Of a stretch of DNA of 64,000 nt, positions 1 through 12,584 are shown one piece after another. The position numbers and the translations under genes are program-made. How positions within the stretch are numbered: position 1 is the first letter of the stretch; every line of letters starts with the position of its first letter. The notes beneath the pieces are model-generated. The model did not search any database. It was not told where the DNA came from and saw only the letters and a list, made by a program, of their open reading frames with translations. Source of the stretch: Litomosoides sigmodontis (Eukaryota > Nematoda > Chromadorea > Rhabditida > Onchocercidae); NCBI GenBank assembly GCA_963070105.1, contig OY718803.1:3640507-3704506 (forward strand). Direction: 5' to 3'.

Positions 1-3000
1 TGAACATATCGGCTAAATGATCTAAGGCAGCAGCTGCTAAAAACGGACGATCAGCGGCTAGCTGTCCCAGAGAATAAACACCAGCCTGTCGAACAACTAA
101 AAGCTTTACTTTTAAATTCTGACATCGTCCGTAAAACTATTTAGAGTTTATGTTGATTAAACGACAAAAGCTACAACTTCCATAACAACAGTCTTGGTTC
201 AAAATCAAATCTTAGAATACCGATATTATCAGACATACTCATAAATTCATCTTCTAACGCTGTCACGAAAGCACCACACGCTCCAGAAGAAATGATGCTA
301 GTTTGTTCTTCATCGAACCGCTCCACTGGAACATCTTCTCCTAGTTTTTTCCCCGTTGACCACTCACTTGTTGCTTGCGATCGTCGACATCGTGATGCTT
401 GAGGCTTTTTTGAAGCACCATCACGTGTTTTTGACATCTAGAACATATAAATAAATTACCATAAAATTTTTACTAAATTAAAAAAAAAAGCGCACCCTCA
501 TAGCATTCAACAGTTTCTTGTCAAGCGTCTGGTCCAAAAACGAATCAGAAACTTGTTTAAAATCACCCAAAAGTCGGGCAGCAACAGCGCGAACAGTGAC
601 CTGAAATAAAATTGTAAAATTTTGCTACAAAGAAGGTACTACTTCTGCATTGTCATGATAAGAGTCTTACAAACAATTAAAGTCCTGTACATTAGCACTG
701 AAACAACACAGCCAAACAGCTTCATAACTTAACATTATACCTCCACATCATTGATTGCATGGCACACAGCAGCAAATGCATCGTCTACTAGTCGTAGTTT
801 TGCACCATTTCGACCAACAATTTCCCTTAACATTTTATTTTTTCACACAACGTGAAGTGATATTTATAAAAAAAATGCCCGATTCCCATGAAAAATTGGG
901 AAGAATTTGGCTTGCTCTTCGATTCAAAAAATGGAATAGAAAGAATGAAATAAATTCATTGATTACTAATTATTACATTTCTGGGCGGTGATCTGCGAAT
1001 GCTTTCAACATATATAGCGCTTCCGTTCGAACTATTTTTGATGAGTTTTCACATAACTGGAAATAATTTCCTAATGATGATATGTCCAAAGTATTAATCA
1101 AAAAACATTATTGATTCTGAATGTTACGGATAATATAAAATTTTGCTTTAGATTCGTATCTAAATTCTTCACGTTTATGGCAGATACCCTCCAAACATAG
1201 AAAAATGAAATAAATGATTTACCAGTAAATGGGTAAGTTTTCTGTCCACTTGTGAACTTTAAAATAATTGGTGGGATAAATTTAAGTAATGTGGAACTAT
1301 CTTAAAGTTTACATTAAAGTTATAAAAACATACATTTTTCACTTGCTGATAAATTGTAAAACTAAGTAAACGGCCACTGGCAGCCATTGTCGAAAGACCC
1401 TTTACAGCAGCTATTCGCACTCGTGAATCACGATCTTCAGCCATTTTTGATAAAACTTTCTCAAGCCACAAAAATTCCTGTACTGAACACAACTCCTCTC
1501 CTAAAAAATTACACAAGACTTCATTATAAGTCCAAGTTCACTAGTTACAATTAGTGACCCGTTCGCTAACCCGCTATTGTTCACTTTTCGCTCTGCTTTA
1601 GACTTGAAGTCTCTGTATCCCGTGACTAGTTAAAAACATGTACCTTTTAACAAACATGTTACGAAAAAATTAATAGCGGCGATGCGATTGTTCTGGTCAG
1701 TTGAGCGTATACTCTCTTCAGCCATACAAATCACTTGCTGCATGTAGCGACCTATTTTTAGGCCTTCAGATAATGCCCACTCGAAAAGAGTTAATAGTAA
1801 AGCGTATATAGTCGGTCGATGAAACAGGCTGAAAATTTCTGATCAGCAACAGTAATAAATAGAAACAAAGACATGTGGCTCCCACAACTGCAAAATGGAC
1901 CAATGTAATACATGAAAAGCACCAAATAACTTTGAAAGTTTGAGGACATCTCTAACACCTAATATTCGATCATTTAGATATACTGGTTGTTCTATAAGCG
2001 AGCTACATTTTTATGTGTAATGTTGTTACAATCGTTGCCTTTCAGTGTGAGAAATACTATTTAATGCTCAAAAGATTAAACTGAAAAATGGATCGGGAAT
2101 ATGATCCTAAACGTCCCCCAGTAAAAAAATAGGCTCATGAGATCCTACATAATGCCGAAGAGCAATCATTTTATTATATTCTAGTACCAATTATGAAGTG
2201 ATCGACATGCTACCTGTTTCTATAGATCCTATCCATTTTTCGATGCATGAAAGAGAAAATTCTAAAATCTATTAAGAATGTACCTTGCTTCCTTTTTATC
2301 CTTATCACCGGCCACCAATACCACAATTTCGTCCCATATACTTTGCTTCAAATCGGATAATTTGCAGATATGAAGCATGTATAGTAAGCAGGTATTAGTT
2401 ATAGTTGCAACTCTTGAAGTTATTGCTATTTGAGTTAGAAGCTTTGCACAATAAATCTGCGAATCAGCACTGAGAATAGACAGATGTTCTCCGAAGAATT
2501 CTCGCAAGCGTGAAAATATCCTGAATAAATGAGAAGAAACAAAAGAATCTATCGAAAGAAGTAATGTAATGAAAACTAGAATTTAAGTGAGAAATGAGAA
2601 TTTACCCAAATTTATCGCCATTTTCCATACATTTCAAACATTCCTCTAGCACCACATGTGGAATTCGACCAGACAGTTTCAATCCCACTCTTTCTAATTG
2701 AGCACTGGGACCATAATGAAGACGCGGCCTTTTTGAATCTGACGATATCGTTGATGATGACGCAGTGGGCTGCAACGAAAATTGCTCTAGAGCTAGTGAT
2801 TTCCAAACTAGTCCAACATCCACTACATCCATAAATGAACAGGAACTTACTACAAGTAGTTAATTAGCACACGTGAAAAAATGTCAAAAAGAAAATCAAG
2901 CGGTCGCTTCGTCATACAAATTGCGAAAATCAAGCATATAAAAACGAAATTAATTGTTTAAAACTTTCTCATAACTGAAAAATTTTCTGTAACTCGACAA

Positions 3001-3253
3001 GCCTATTAGATCAAATAAAAAAAAAAACATGTGAAATATTCTGCAGTTATGCAGTCGACTAGTGATATTCACTGTAAGTAAAATTTACCAACAGCCTGGT
3101 GACTTCATGTGGAACTGCACATTTCAGGATCTGTGGTAAATCGCCAGGTTTCTCGCGTTTTAACCGTTGTAACGATCGCCACTTCATATCTTTCGAACAT
3201 TTTGATGTGACCACACTTCCCTGCTGCATCAGTACTGAACTGACTTGAGCCAA
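1..3253 (-). CDS. INTS4: Integrator complex subunit 4 (INTS4), partial: 3' part beyond left edge
   Basis: INTS4 is a HEAT-repeat scaffold of the nuclear Integrator complex; it holds the INTS9/INTS11 endonuclease that cleaves snRNA and other nascent transcripts. Minus-strand exons match the animal protein in order: a start exon (about 3089-3253) with a KRLKREKP-like segment; blocks near 2600-2840 and 2262-2510; a block near 1660-1800; 1340-1500 carrying DRDSRVRIAAVKGL and FTIYQQVKN; 990-1060 (LCENSSKIVRTEAL); 740-830 (LRLVDDAFAAVCHAIND); 490-600 (FLDQTLDKKLL); 180-435 carrying EDVPVERFDEEQTS and SGACGAFVTALEDEF; and 1-95 (VRQAGVYSLGQLAADRPF). Human INTS4 is about 960 residues; roughly the first half is here. 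The join between the first exon and the exon near 2830 does not close in frame with obvious splice sites, so an exon or the true start may differ. Identity is secure from several independent blocks; exon ends are approximate. Confidence 0.92.
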
Positions 3254-4002
<749 letters not shown>

Positions 4003-7000
4003 ATGTTCGTTTCCTTACAAGGTTTTTTGTTACTGCTGAGGAACGTATGTTTGACTTTCAAGAAATTCAGTCGAGGAAATATCTACTAGAGACTTGAAAT
4101 ATAAGTATTAAGATATTTCATCCATGAACTATTTTGCAGAAAGAATACCAATGGGATGCGGAACTTGCCTTCTTTGTCCTGAAGCAATGCATAATAAGTC
4201 GCATGTTGATATTCATCATACAGTTTGTAATGAATGTTGCCGTAACTGATTATCCTACCGACGCCTTTCAAGGAGTTCCAGTTCCTCAGGGTTAACACCA
4301 CAATATTTTGAAGGCTGATTGGAATATTTATTATAACTTATTACGTGATATTGCAGTGAAATTTTCGCGACTGGAAAAATTCCCAACAGCTGGCAGGTTG
4401 GGTGGCGGGTGGGTTAATGTTTAGTTAATGCTTGTTGATTTTTATTAATACCTGTGCTATTTTGTCAATTCAATTTATTAAACGTTGCAGCAGAGTTATC
4501 TCTAGTTGATCACTGGATTATCACTGCTTTTGGTGGTTTGACAAGGTGGGATGCGGTACATTTCCTACATATTGCTCAGTATGGTTACACTTATGAGAAC
4601 AATCTTGCTTTTTTTCCTCTCTTTCCAACTTTGATTTATTCTCTGACAGTTATTTGGAGCTGGGCAATACCATTCATCCATTTCTCGACAGCTGTTATCT
4701 TCACCGCCATCACTGTCAACTTTGTAATATTTTTGTATTTTTTAGATGTACAAGTAAATTTCAGCGTAGAACGACTAGACGAATGGCTTAAAACGAAAAG
4801 TGAAATGATTTATTGTGATCATTATTTAATTCATATGTGGAACATTTTGAGAATTACAAAAAAACAGATGTTTAATGTTTACCAAATAAATGACAAAATG
4901 TGATGTCCATAATAATTTGTAGATGGCCTTCGCGTTGTCTGGTCAACTACTGTATGCTTTGATGCTCTCGCTCACTAAGTCGACGAAGCTTGCTCTGCTT
5001 GCTTGCTTGGTGTTTACTTTGAATCCGGCTAGCGTTTTCTTTTCTGCTGCTTATTCCGAAAGCGTGTATATGCTTCTAACTTTTTGCGGTTTGTTCACAC
5101 TCTATGCATATCCATCTCCATCATTTATGCGGTATATCATCGCTGCTGTATTTTTCTCATTCGCATTCGCGACGAGGTGAATTTTCATATCTTTTTTCCT
5201 TTTGGTAGATTGATAGATTTGATAATAATTTGACAATCTTTCAAATTATCGCTATCAAATCTACCATTGTATTTTTTTTCTGTATTTGATAGTTGTTCGT
5301 CCATCTGTAGGACCCATTATATAAACTTGTAATTACAGATATTGAGATGCCGAATTTGCTTTTCAGATCAAATGGTATTTTCAATTTTGGTTACATTATA
5401 TTCCAGCTAGTAGTAGAAACAATCTACTCGATGGCATTGCGCAAATTCATCTGGGAGTGCGATTGTGGTACTGTATTACTGAAGGTGCGAAATCATCAGA
5501 CGTTTTGTTGTTGTGCAGTATCCTCCTGTTGTTGTACGTTATATATAAAAGGTTTTTCATTTTCCAACTTTATCATGGATTCAGTTTGAAGTGATAATGT
5601 TTATGGAAACTATAAATGCAGCAAATTGCTGTCATATTCAAAATGCTCACCATTTATTAAAATGTAGTTCAACTCCTGAAATCTTTCAGTTTCATACATG
5701 TTGAACTGATACATTTAAATTTGAGCCAAAATTTTTGCTTACTACCGCAAGGAGCATAAAACCATATAATAATATATCATTGGTCTTAAGAAGGGATTGG
5801 TTTATCCTTTTATCTTTAATTTACCTGTGTAAAAATCGGCTTAATAAGTGGTAGAAACTGTGCATGAGTGCATGCTGTTGTGTATGAGTGCTTTTTAAAT
5901 TTACTGACCATATCTTAATGTATTTATGGATTATTTTAGTTATTCCGGTTTGTCATGATTATTATGATCTGCTGGGGTATATTTGGAAGTCAAGTGATAT
6001 CTCATGGTTCAAGAATGCATCATTATTTTTGTTCACAGAATATGACTTACAGTAGAACAAAAGTGATGCCTGATGTTGTATATCAGTATGCACTCCAAAC
6101 TAAATTGGTCCTTCCTCATGACTTAAAAAATTTATCGTGGTGTAGGTAAACGTTTGATTTTTTATGCAGTGTTTTTTGATAGTTTATTGCGCAAAAGTTG
6201 AATCTTGTGATTCTTGAAAAGCTAACTAGATCTATATGAAAAAAGAAAGCCGTCATTTTGAGGAAGATGAGACAAATTTTTCTTGCAGCAAGGGACGAAA
6301 TATGTTATATCCAATTCCTTCATTTTACAAGCATATCCAAGAGAAATATTGGCAAGTAGAGCCTTTTGGTTACTGGAAGTTAACGAAGCTACCTTGCTTC
6401 GTGATGGCAGCTCCAGCGATTTTTGTCGTTTTATATGGTTCTCTATTCGAATTCAATCGTTTGAGGGCAGTGCATGGGTGCGTTGCAATATTTATTTCAT
6501 AGTAAGCAAGGACGATCAGGCAATGGAGCTGTTTTCTTCTGCTCTGAAAGAGGAAACAGCAGACCTGCGCCTTGTTTAAATTATTTCAATACAGAACATG
6601 TGCCTTACACTTTGTTTGGCTATAGGCGCATCCTTAAATCGTGTTTTATTTAAGATCCACTCCATAAAAATGTTGGACTAATATTAATAGGTTTTTCATC
6701 TAAATGAAGCTATGCGAAAGTATAGATGGAAAATGTGAAATCTAACTTAAACGATTTTTATGATAGATCATTATTCGGCGTTGTTCTTGGTACATTCCAT
6801 GATACAAATAGCACACTCCCGTTCATAATACATGCGATGGTGCTGACGATTTTGGCTTTGGTACTGTACAATGTGGAAGTGCTGACCCGAATCCTATTTT
6901 CATCATCGCCATTTGTTTATCTCGTCATAGCACGATATATGGACCGTCGAACTCCCTTGGTGACATTAGATGATGTACAATATCCTACCGTCCTTCCTTT

Positions 7001-7112
7001 CTTCACCAATTTTTCGAGATCACATTGGATGCACGCTATGCTCTTATGTTATTTGTTGGGCTACTTTTATATCGGTACACTACTACATGTTAATTGGCTT
7101 CCGTTTACCTGA
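4003..7112 (+). CDS. PIGV: GPI mannosyltransferase 2 (PIG-V)
   Basis: PIG-V adds the second mannose to the GPI-anchor precursor from dolichol-phosphate-mannose in the ER membrane. Proposed exons: 4003-4044, 4140-4290, 4491-4753, 4923-5176, 5367 to about 5480 or further, 6039-6145, 6289-6477 and about 6726-7112. The first four close in phase. Diagnostic pieces are DAELAFFVLKQCIISRML (first membrane helix), the luminal motif LTRWDAVHFLHIAQYGYTYE followed by NNLAFFPLFP (acidic residue of GT-C glycosyltransferases), LNPASVFFSAAYSESVYMLL, SNGIFNFGY, PSFYKHIQEKYWQVEPFGYW, NVEVLTRILFSSSPFVYL and the C-terminus LLHVNWLPFT. Many hydrophobic helices fit a polytopic ER enzyme. Two junctions are unresolved. 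A hydrophobic stretch expected after exon 5 (ILLLLYVIYKRFFIFQLYHGF, 5520-5580) is in another frame. The exon ending near 6477 does not phase with 6726. Either small exons are missing or there is a base error. Confidence 0.92.
5203..5266. repeat. Imperfect inverted repeat in PIGV intron 4
   Basis: TGGTAGATTGATAG...ATAATTTGA at 5203-5233 pairs with TCAAATTATCGCTATC...CTACCA at 5241-5266, with a few-base bulge and a 7-base loop. It lies inside the intron 5177-5366. Seen directly; function unknown. Confidence 0.6.
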
Positions 7113-8208
7113 GGCTGTATTGTTCGTCAATTCAGAACTGCTTTTTGCTCTTGCACTTTAAAGTGAAACTGTAAGCTTATTTCTGTCTTAGGTACTTCTT
7201 ATGAAATGATCGTCTGTTTTTATATATGCATGTAGCACCACGATATTGGTGTGTAAGTCATTCTTATACGTATTTTTTTACTTCCTTTTTTCCATGATCT
7301 CATTTTCTCTTGTCAGTTGATCTCATTTTATTTTGGCGTTCATCAATTTATTACATATTTGTACTGGTTACTGTTATTTTGATTAGGTTACTATAAAGTG
7401 TTTGCATTTCAGCCTGCACAGTTAGTTCGTTAGTATAAAAACAATTAGGCAATTCAAAGTAAATACATTATGCCACTTGAAACTGGAAAGAACTCCGACC
7501 AAAAGCCGTAACAGTTGACCTGCCAGTTTATTACGCCACGTTTATTACTGCGACGGGCACCATAGAGTACAATCCTTATCAGTGGCAAGCAAATATAATT
7601 ATTTACTTGCTGTGCTTCGAATCCACCACATCTCTGATCCCTAGTGCTGTCCATTGTTACTAACTTGCATGTACATTTGCTACTTTTAAATATTTTCAAA
7701 CTTTAAAATATGATCCAGTACTTTCGAAATATGATTCTACAGTACCAACTTCACACTTTTCGTTATTGCAAATGATGTGTGTAGTTACGATGCTGGTTTA
7801 ATTCTTCTTCATGGTTTGCACATTTCATTTCGGTAAAACTTATATGATTGGCAATATTATCAAAGAGCGACATTTTAAATCTTGATATATTTTTGAAAAA
7901 ACATGTCAACAATGAACCAAAGGAGATAGAGGAAGAAACAATAACGAATCCTCAGCGCATCTCAGTAGGCTACTCAAAAGGTAACTCTTCTGCATCTTTC
8001 AACCCAACATTTCAAAACCACCAGCTCTTTTTTAAGTTTTATTATCACGAATGTGCATAATTTCTGCATTTATAGCATATTCGTTATAAGGAGAAAAAAT
8101 TATTTCTACTCAAAAATGAATGCCCACATCCTTCCACGCTCTCAAATTTAAATGGAAAGACAAAGTCGCCCACCGATGAGCAGTTTAGGCCAATATGACG
8201 ACATAACT
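7113..8208. other. Intergenic region between convergent PIGV and eIF2 gamma
   Basis: The 3' ends of two genes face each other. Short open stretches here show no family I recognise. A TTTATT at 8038-8043 (AATAAA on the minus strand) is a plausible poly(A) signal for eIF2 gamma, about 165 bases past its stop. Confidence 0.5.
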
Positions 8209-11074
8209 TTAAACAATTTGGTTCGAATTTTCCGATGGATTAATGGTGGTTCCACGCCGTATTGTCCCCCAACCAATCAGACGCCAGTGCTTCTCAATAC
8301 GCCGTGAAAGCGCTATTTTTTCATTTACTTCAGTGCATATCGGGTCGGTCAAAGCAATTTTTGCCGCATCGCCTGCAAGTGCTCAAAGCTAAACTCAAAT
8401 TCAAAGGCAGTTACATTACAAACAAAACAAGATATCACTGAGGCACTATTGTAACAAAGATTTTAAAAAATAGAACGTGGAAAAAACGTAGAAACCTTTT
8501 ACAGCAATGACACGACCACCGGTTGATAGTGACCCAATATTAACCATCAGCACTTCACCCTTACTCAATTTCTGCACCTTTGCAGCTTTCTTTCCACCTT
8601 CCGTACGTACTCCAAGTAACCTTCGCAATAAGAAATATGCAATTTCTATTTCCGTGAATATATCCGGTAATGTTCCCACAGCGCCCAGAATATGACCCAC
8701 CAAACGGTCACCACGGCACAATGTTGGATCAATTTTGGTCCCAACGCCAATCAAACCTGAAAATAGTTAGAGAATTGTGCTTTAGATCTTAAGTTTTTTA
8801 CTATTCAAATACTTTCTCGTCCACGGTGCTTTTCCATTAAAAATTTTTACTAAAAATCTTGAATTTACATAAAAAATTTAAAACTATATAAAAAACAGCC
8901 CAGATCACCCGATAGATTTTTGTTCAATAAATTTTAAAATAATAAATTTGGAAATTTTACTTTTCTACTCTTGGATTTTTGAAAGATTACAAAGAAATAG
9001 CCGTAACAGCTAACATAAGCGAGAAATGAGAATACCTTAGATATTTATTAATAAAAATCATTTTATCACAATCTCAAATCTTAGCAGTTTTATAGGAACA
9101 TACCACCAGGTACAGCGTACTGCAACTGATTTTGCTCGGCAAATAATGACACAATACGTGAAAATATAGGTCGACAGTGGACTTTTCCATCACTTGATTT
9201 TGAAACTATACCTGGCCTGACTTCAATTTCTTGCCCGATACGTAGGATTCCTGAAAACAAACTACAAACATAATACTGTTACATTATTTTGTAGTGCAAA
9301 GCACATACGAACAACTTCAGATCAATAAAAGCAAAATTGAGAGTATTATTAACAAAAGTTTGAAGAGGATTATTAACGATTAAAAGCCTAGAGAAAAAAA
9401 CGGCACAAATGGTCTACTTGTATACAACAAAATAACATTATATATATCATTAGCAAGGCATATGATTTACTGCTTCAAATTTTAATGCAAGCGCTCAAAA
9501 CAATAACAAGACAAAGGGAAAAGTAAAATACCTCGTAAAATTGATCCACCAGCTACACCACCTTTAAGATTTTCAACCTCGGAACCTGGTTTATTCACGT
9601 CAAATGAACGAATGACAATCAGTCGAGCAGCAGATGAGAAATCTCGTAGAGGTACCGGAACTTTTTTGCAAATATATTCACAAACCACCTTAACAGCAAA
9701 GGGGAACTTACAATTCTTTCCTTTATTTTGAAATGATTTTCGATAGGACTTAAATGGAAAGCTTAAAACGATTTAAATGAAATCATGAAAGAAATTATAA
9801 GTAAAATACACACGTCAACATTGTACTTTAGCTGAGCTGATATTGGAATAATTGGCGCACCATCTGCTACAGTACCTTGCACAAAACTGCGTATATGTTC
9901 ATACTGCTCCCTAGCCTGACTTTCCTTTAAAAAATGGATGAGAACACTTCTAAGATCACAAAGCACAAAAAAATTTATTTTCCGAATTATTTTTTCAGTG
10001 GAAACTATTTTTCAAACACGTACCAGCTAATAATTTATTCTAAAATCAACAAATAATTGAGCTACATTATTTCAGATATGTACCTTAATAATATCTATTT
10101 TATTCTGTAAAATCAACAAATGATTAAGCTGCATAATTTCCACCGCAGCCAAGTGCTCCGAAGTTTGTGGCTGCGGACAGGACTCGTTCCCTGCAATCAG
10201 CAATAGGGCAGCATCCATAACCGCTGCTCCGTTCAACATTGTTGCCATAAGAATATCATGGCCAGGACAGTCCACAAATGAAACATGCCGAACGCATTTA
10301 AACTGACCTCCACAATCCGGTCTTTCACATGGGAATAGATCAGGAGTACTTGAACCTGCCGACCTAAATTTATATGAAAATGACTAAATCCCTATCCGAG
10401 CAATTCCCAGAACTTGTTATAGCCAGTAAAGATAATCGTATAAGGCCTTCTAACTGTGTTGGCTATATCACCGCATTTATACATGAAAAATACTTCTTCA
10501 GTTTTATTTACGATCATACTTGCAGTGAAACGTAAAATAAACCACATACACTTCCCAATCAAACAAATAAAACACCTGTAGCAGTTAGGCCTCGGGCAAG
10601 ATTCATTTGTACAACGATAAATTTTTGCATTGGCATATCCTAATTTGATCGTAATATTTCGTTCCAATTCGTTCTTAAATTTAACTGTATGCACACCAGA
10701 AATTGCTTTCACTAAAGTGGATTTACCATGCGCCACATGTCCTATTGTCCCAATGTTGATTGTTGCTTGTCGGCTGATCACCTCAAAAGAGAATGAATTA
10801 TATCGTTTCTACAAGAGATTTTCGAAAATCTTTAAGTAAACCATATCTTTAGGGCTGGAAGAAATCACATGTAAACCTACTTCTTCTGTTAGCGGTGTAA
10901 GCATTTTTGGATCCAACTTGCTGAGGTCTTGTTTAGCCAACCATTCTTCGGTCTGTTCAACACCTTCCTTCAGTTCCTTATCTCCAGCTTCTTCTAGAAT
11001 TTGTATTTCACAAACAGTTAACAAATTTCCAAAGTACTTAGAATGATAGAAAACAAACCTATCTCATTACCCAT
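8209..11074 (-). CDS. EIF2S3: Translation initiation factor eIF2 subunit gamma, complete (484 aa)
   Basis: eIF2 gamma is the GTP-binding core of eIF2, which carries initiator Met-tRNA to the 40S ribosome. Nine exons close in phase: 11059-11074, 10881-10993, 10576-10781, 10084-10363, 9814-9924, 9532-9688, 9104-9250, 8496-8756, 8209-8372. The start ATG GGT AAT GAG ATA gives M-G-N-E-I before [19 protein letters not shown]. Motifs: G1 GHVAHGKST, switch [14 protein letters not shown], cysteine knuckle ([11 protein letters not shown] then [12 protein letters not shown]), G3 [99 protein letters not shown]. The length is close to the human protein (about 472). It ends in [10 protein letters not shown]. 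The knuckle cysteines are kept as in yeast, whereas human has lost several. All functional regions are intact. Confidence 0.98.
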
Positions 11075-11116
11075 GCTTGAAACACGTCCGAAATTTTTGC
11101 ACTACCCAAGTAAATA

Positions 11117-11126
11117 CTGAAATATC
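11117..11126 (-). promoter_or_regulatory. Candidate spliced-leader acceptor for eIF2 gamma
   Basis: The minus strand reads GGATATTTCAG ending at 11117, 42 bases before the ATG at 11074, with no upstream coding exon needed. This fits a trans-splice acceptor in a nematode; it could also be an ordinary 5'UTR intron. Confidence 0.45.
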
Positions 11127-12571
11127 CAGTTGCGGCACCTCTTTTACTATCGTCAAACAATGGCAATCCTAAAAAACAATGCCTGTTACTGACTGCAAGA
11201 ACAAGAGTAGATTTGGTTTAAAACTGCTTCCTCTATTTTCTGGCATTCTCCCACAACTTACTTTCCCACTTTCTCTTTTCAAAGGTCTTTTGACACTTCA
11301 TCAAACACAGAAGCATAGTAATTTTGGTCTCGTAGGCGATCATAAATATAAATCGTATGAATGAAATTTTATAAATTTTGTTATATTACTTCAACAAGAA
11401 AGTCGAAATGCAAATTTGCAAGATACGAGTAAGCTTAATATGAGAAGCTACTCAATTACGTGATGCTGTACGTAGAGCTCCTCAGTGGAATAACTAAAAT
11501 AACAGCGAGTGAAAATATCAAATAATCCCCGACACGCTACATCGATCCTATCAATTTCCTCAACGACAACCAAGTAGGGAGAATCACGCAGGCCAACACA
11601 ACTCCTTCGCAAGAGCGCTGCATCACACTACAGATTGCAGCCGTAGTAGCACAAAATAGGGTAAAGTGGGGAGATTGGTCGTGGTGGACAGGGAGTGGGC
11701 GGTTGTGTCGTTCATGTGTTTGCGGGGTGCGGACGTGATGTAAGATACAGGATGCGTGCTAAATACACTGTATGGCATGCAGCGTACCGTCTTACACTCA
11801 ATGTACAGACTAGGTATCCTTTCTAGCTACTTTCGACACACTGTTTTACTTACATGAATATGCCTTGCAGTATTTGCATCAAAAGTAGTTGATGGTGGTG
11901 GGTGTCATGATATAATTGTGAAGGGAATGCTTCGTTGTATAGTGCCACAGATATCAGTCTTCCAATGATTTATTGTGAAAGGTTAGTTATTTATCTTACT
12001 GTACTGAAAGGATTATAAGTTATGAGCAATTGGTAGAGAAATGAGCGTTATGTTATGGCATCCGTTGTGAACAGCCTGCAGTGATTTTCTCTTTTTCCAT
12101 GAAAATTTACTGCACCACTTGGTACCAAATCACAGGCTCTTTAACACTTAAAAGGATAACTTAAAAAATGAATATTAAAGTTGTTGGATCGTAACACCGT
12201 GAAGCGTATTGACACTGTTATGGTTTAACAATATTAGATGACTGATGTCGTAGCAAATCACATATTCAAGTAGTGATCTATTTGCGTCCGAAGCTAGTAA
12301 CATTGACTTATCTCAGTAATTTCCATTTGTTTTGAATGCACAACATCACTTTTATGAAGCATTCATAATACTCTTCCATATCGATTTTCTTTTTCTGTTA
12401 GCAGAATGTCTAATTGAATTTGTGTGGACTTCATAGCTGTCTTTCTCCTTCACTCTTTGGTAACAAAATCATAAGAGGCAGTAGTTTCTGTAAACGCTAC
12501 CTTTTTTTGTTTGTTTTTGAAAGGTCATTGTCTTGTTTTTCTTTGTTGTAGTGAATACTAAACGGTTACAG

Positions 12572-12581
12572 TGTTTTTCAG
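12572..12581 (+). promoter_or_regulatory. Candidate spliced-leader acceptor, 3 bases before the IMPA1 start
   Basis: TGTTTTTCAG is followed by TAA and then ATG at 12585. A 5'UTR of three bases makes sense only if a leader is added in trans (or another exon in cis). Confidence 0.6.
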
Positions 12582-12584
12582 TAA

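Larger units (their letters stand above)
11075..12584. other. Divergent intergenic region, eIF2 gamma / IMPA1
   Basis: About 1.5 kb between two divergent starts. A G-rich stretch (about 11640-11760) stands out from the AT-rich surroundings and may be the promoter core. No open frame here resembles a known protein. Confidence 0.5.
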
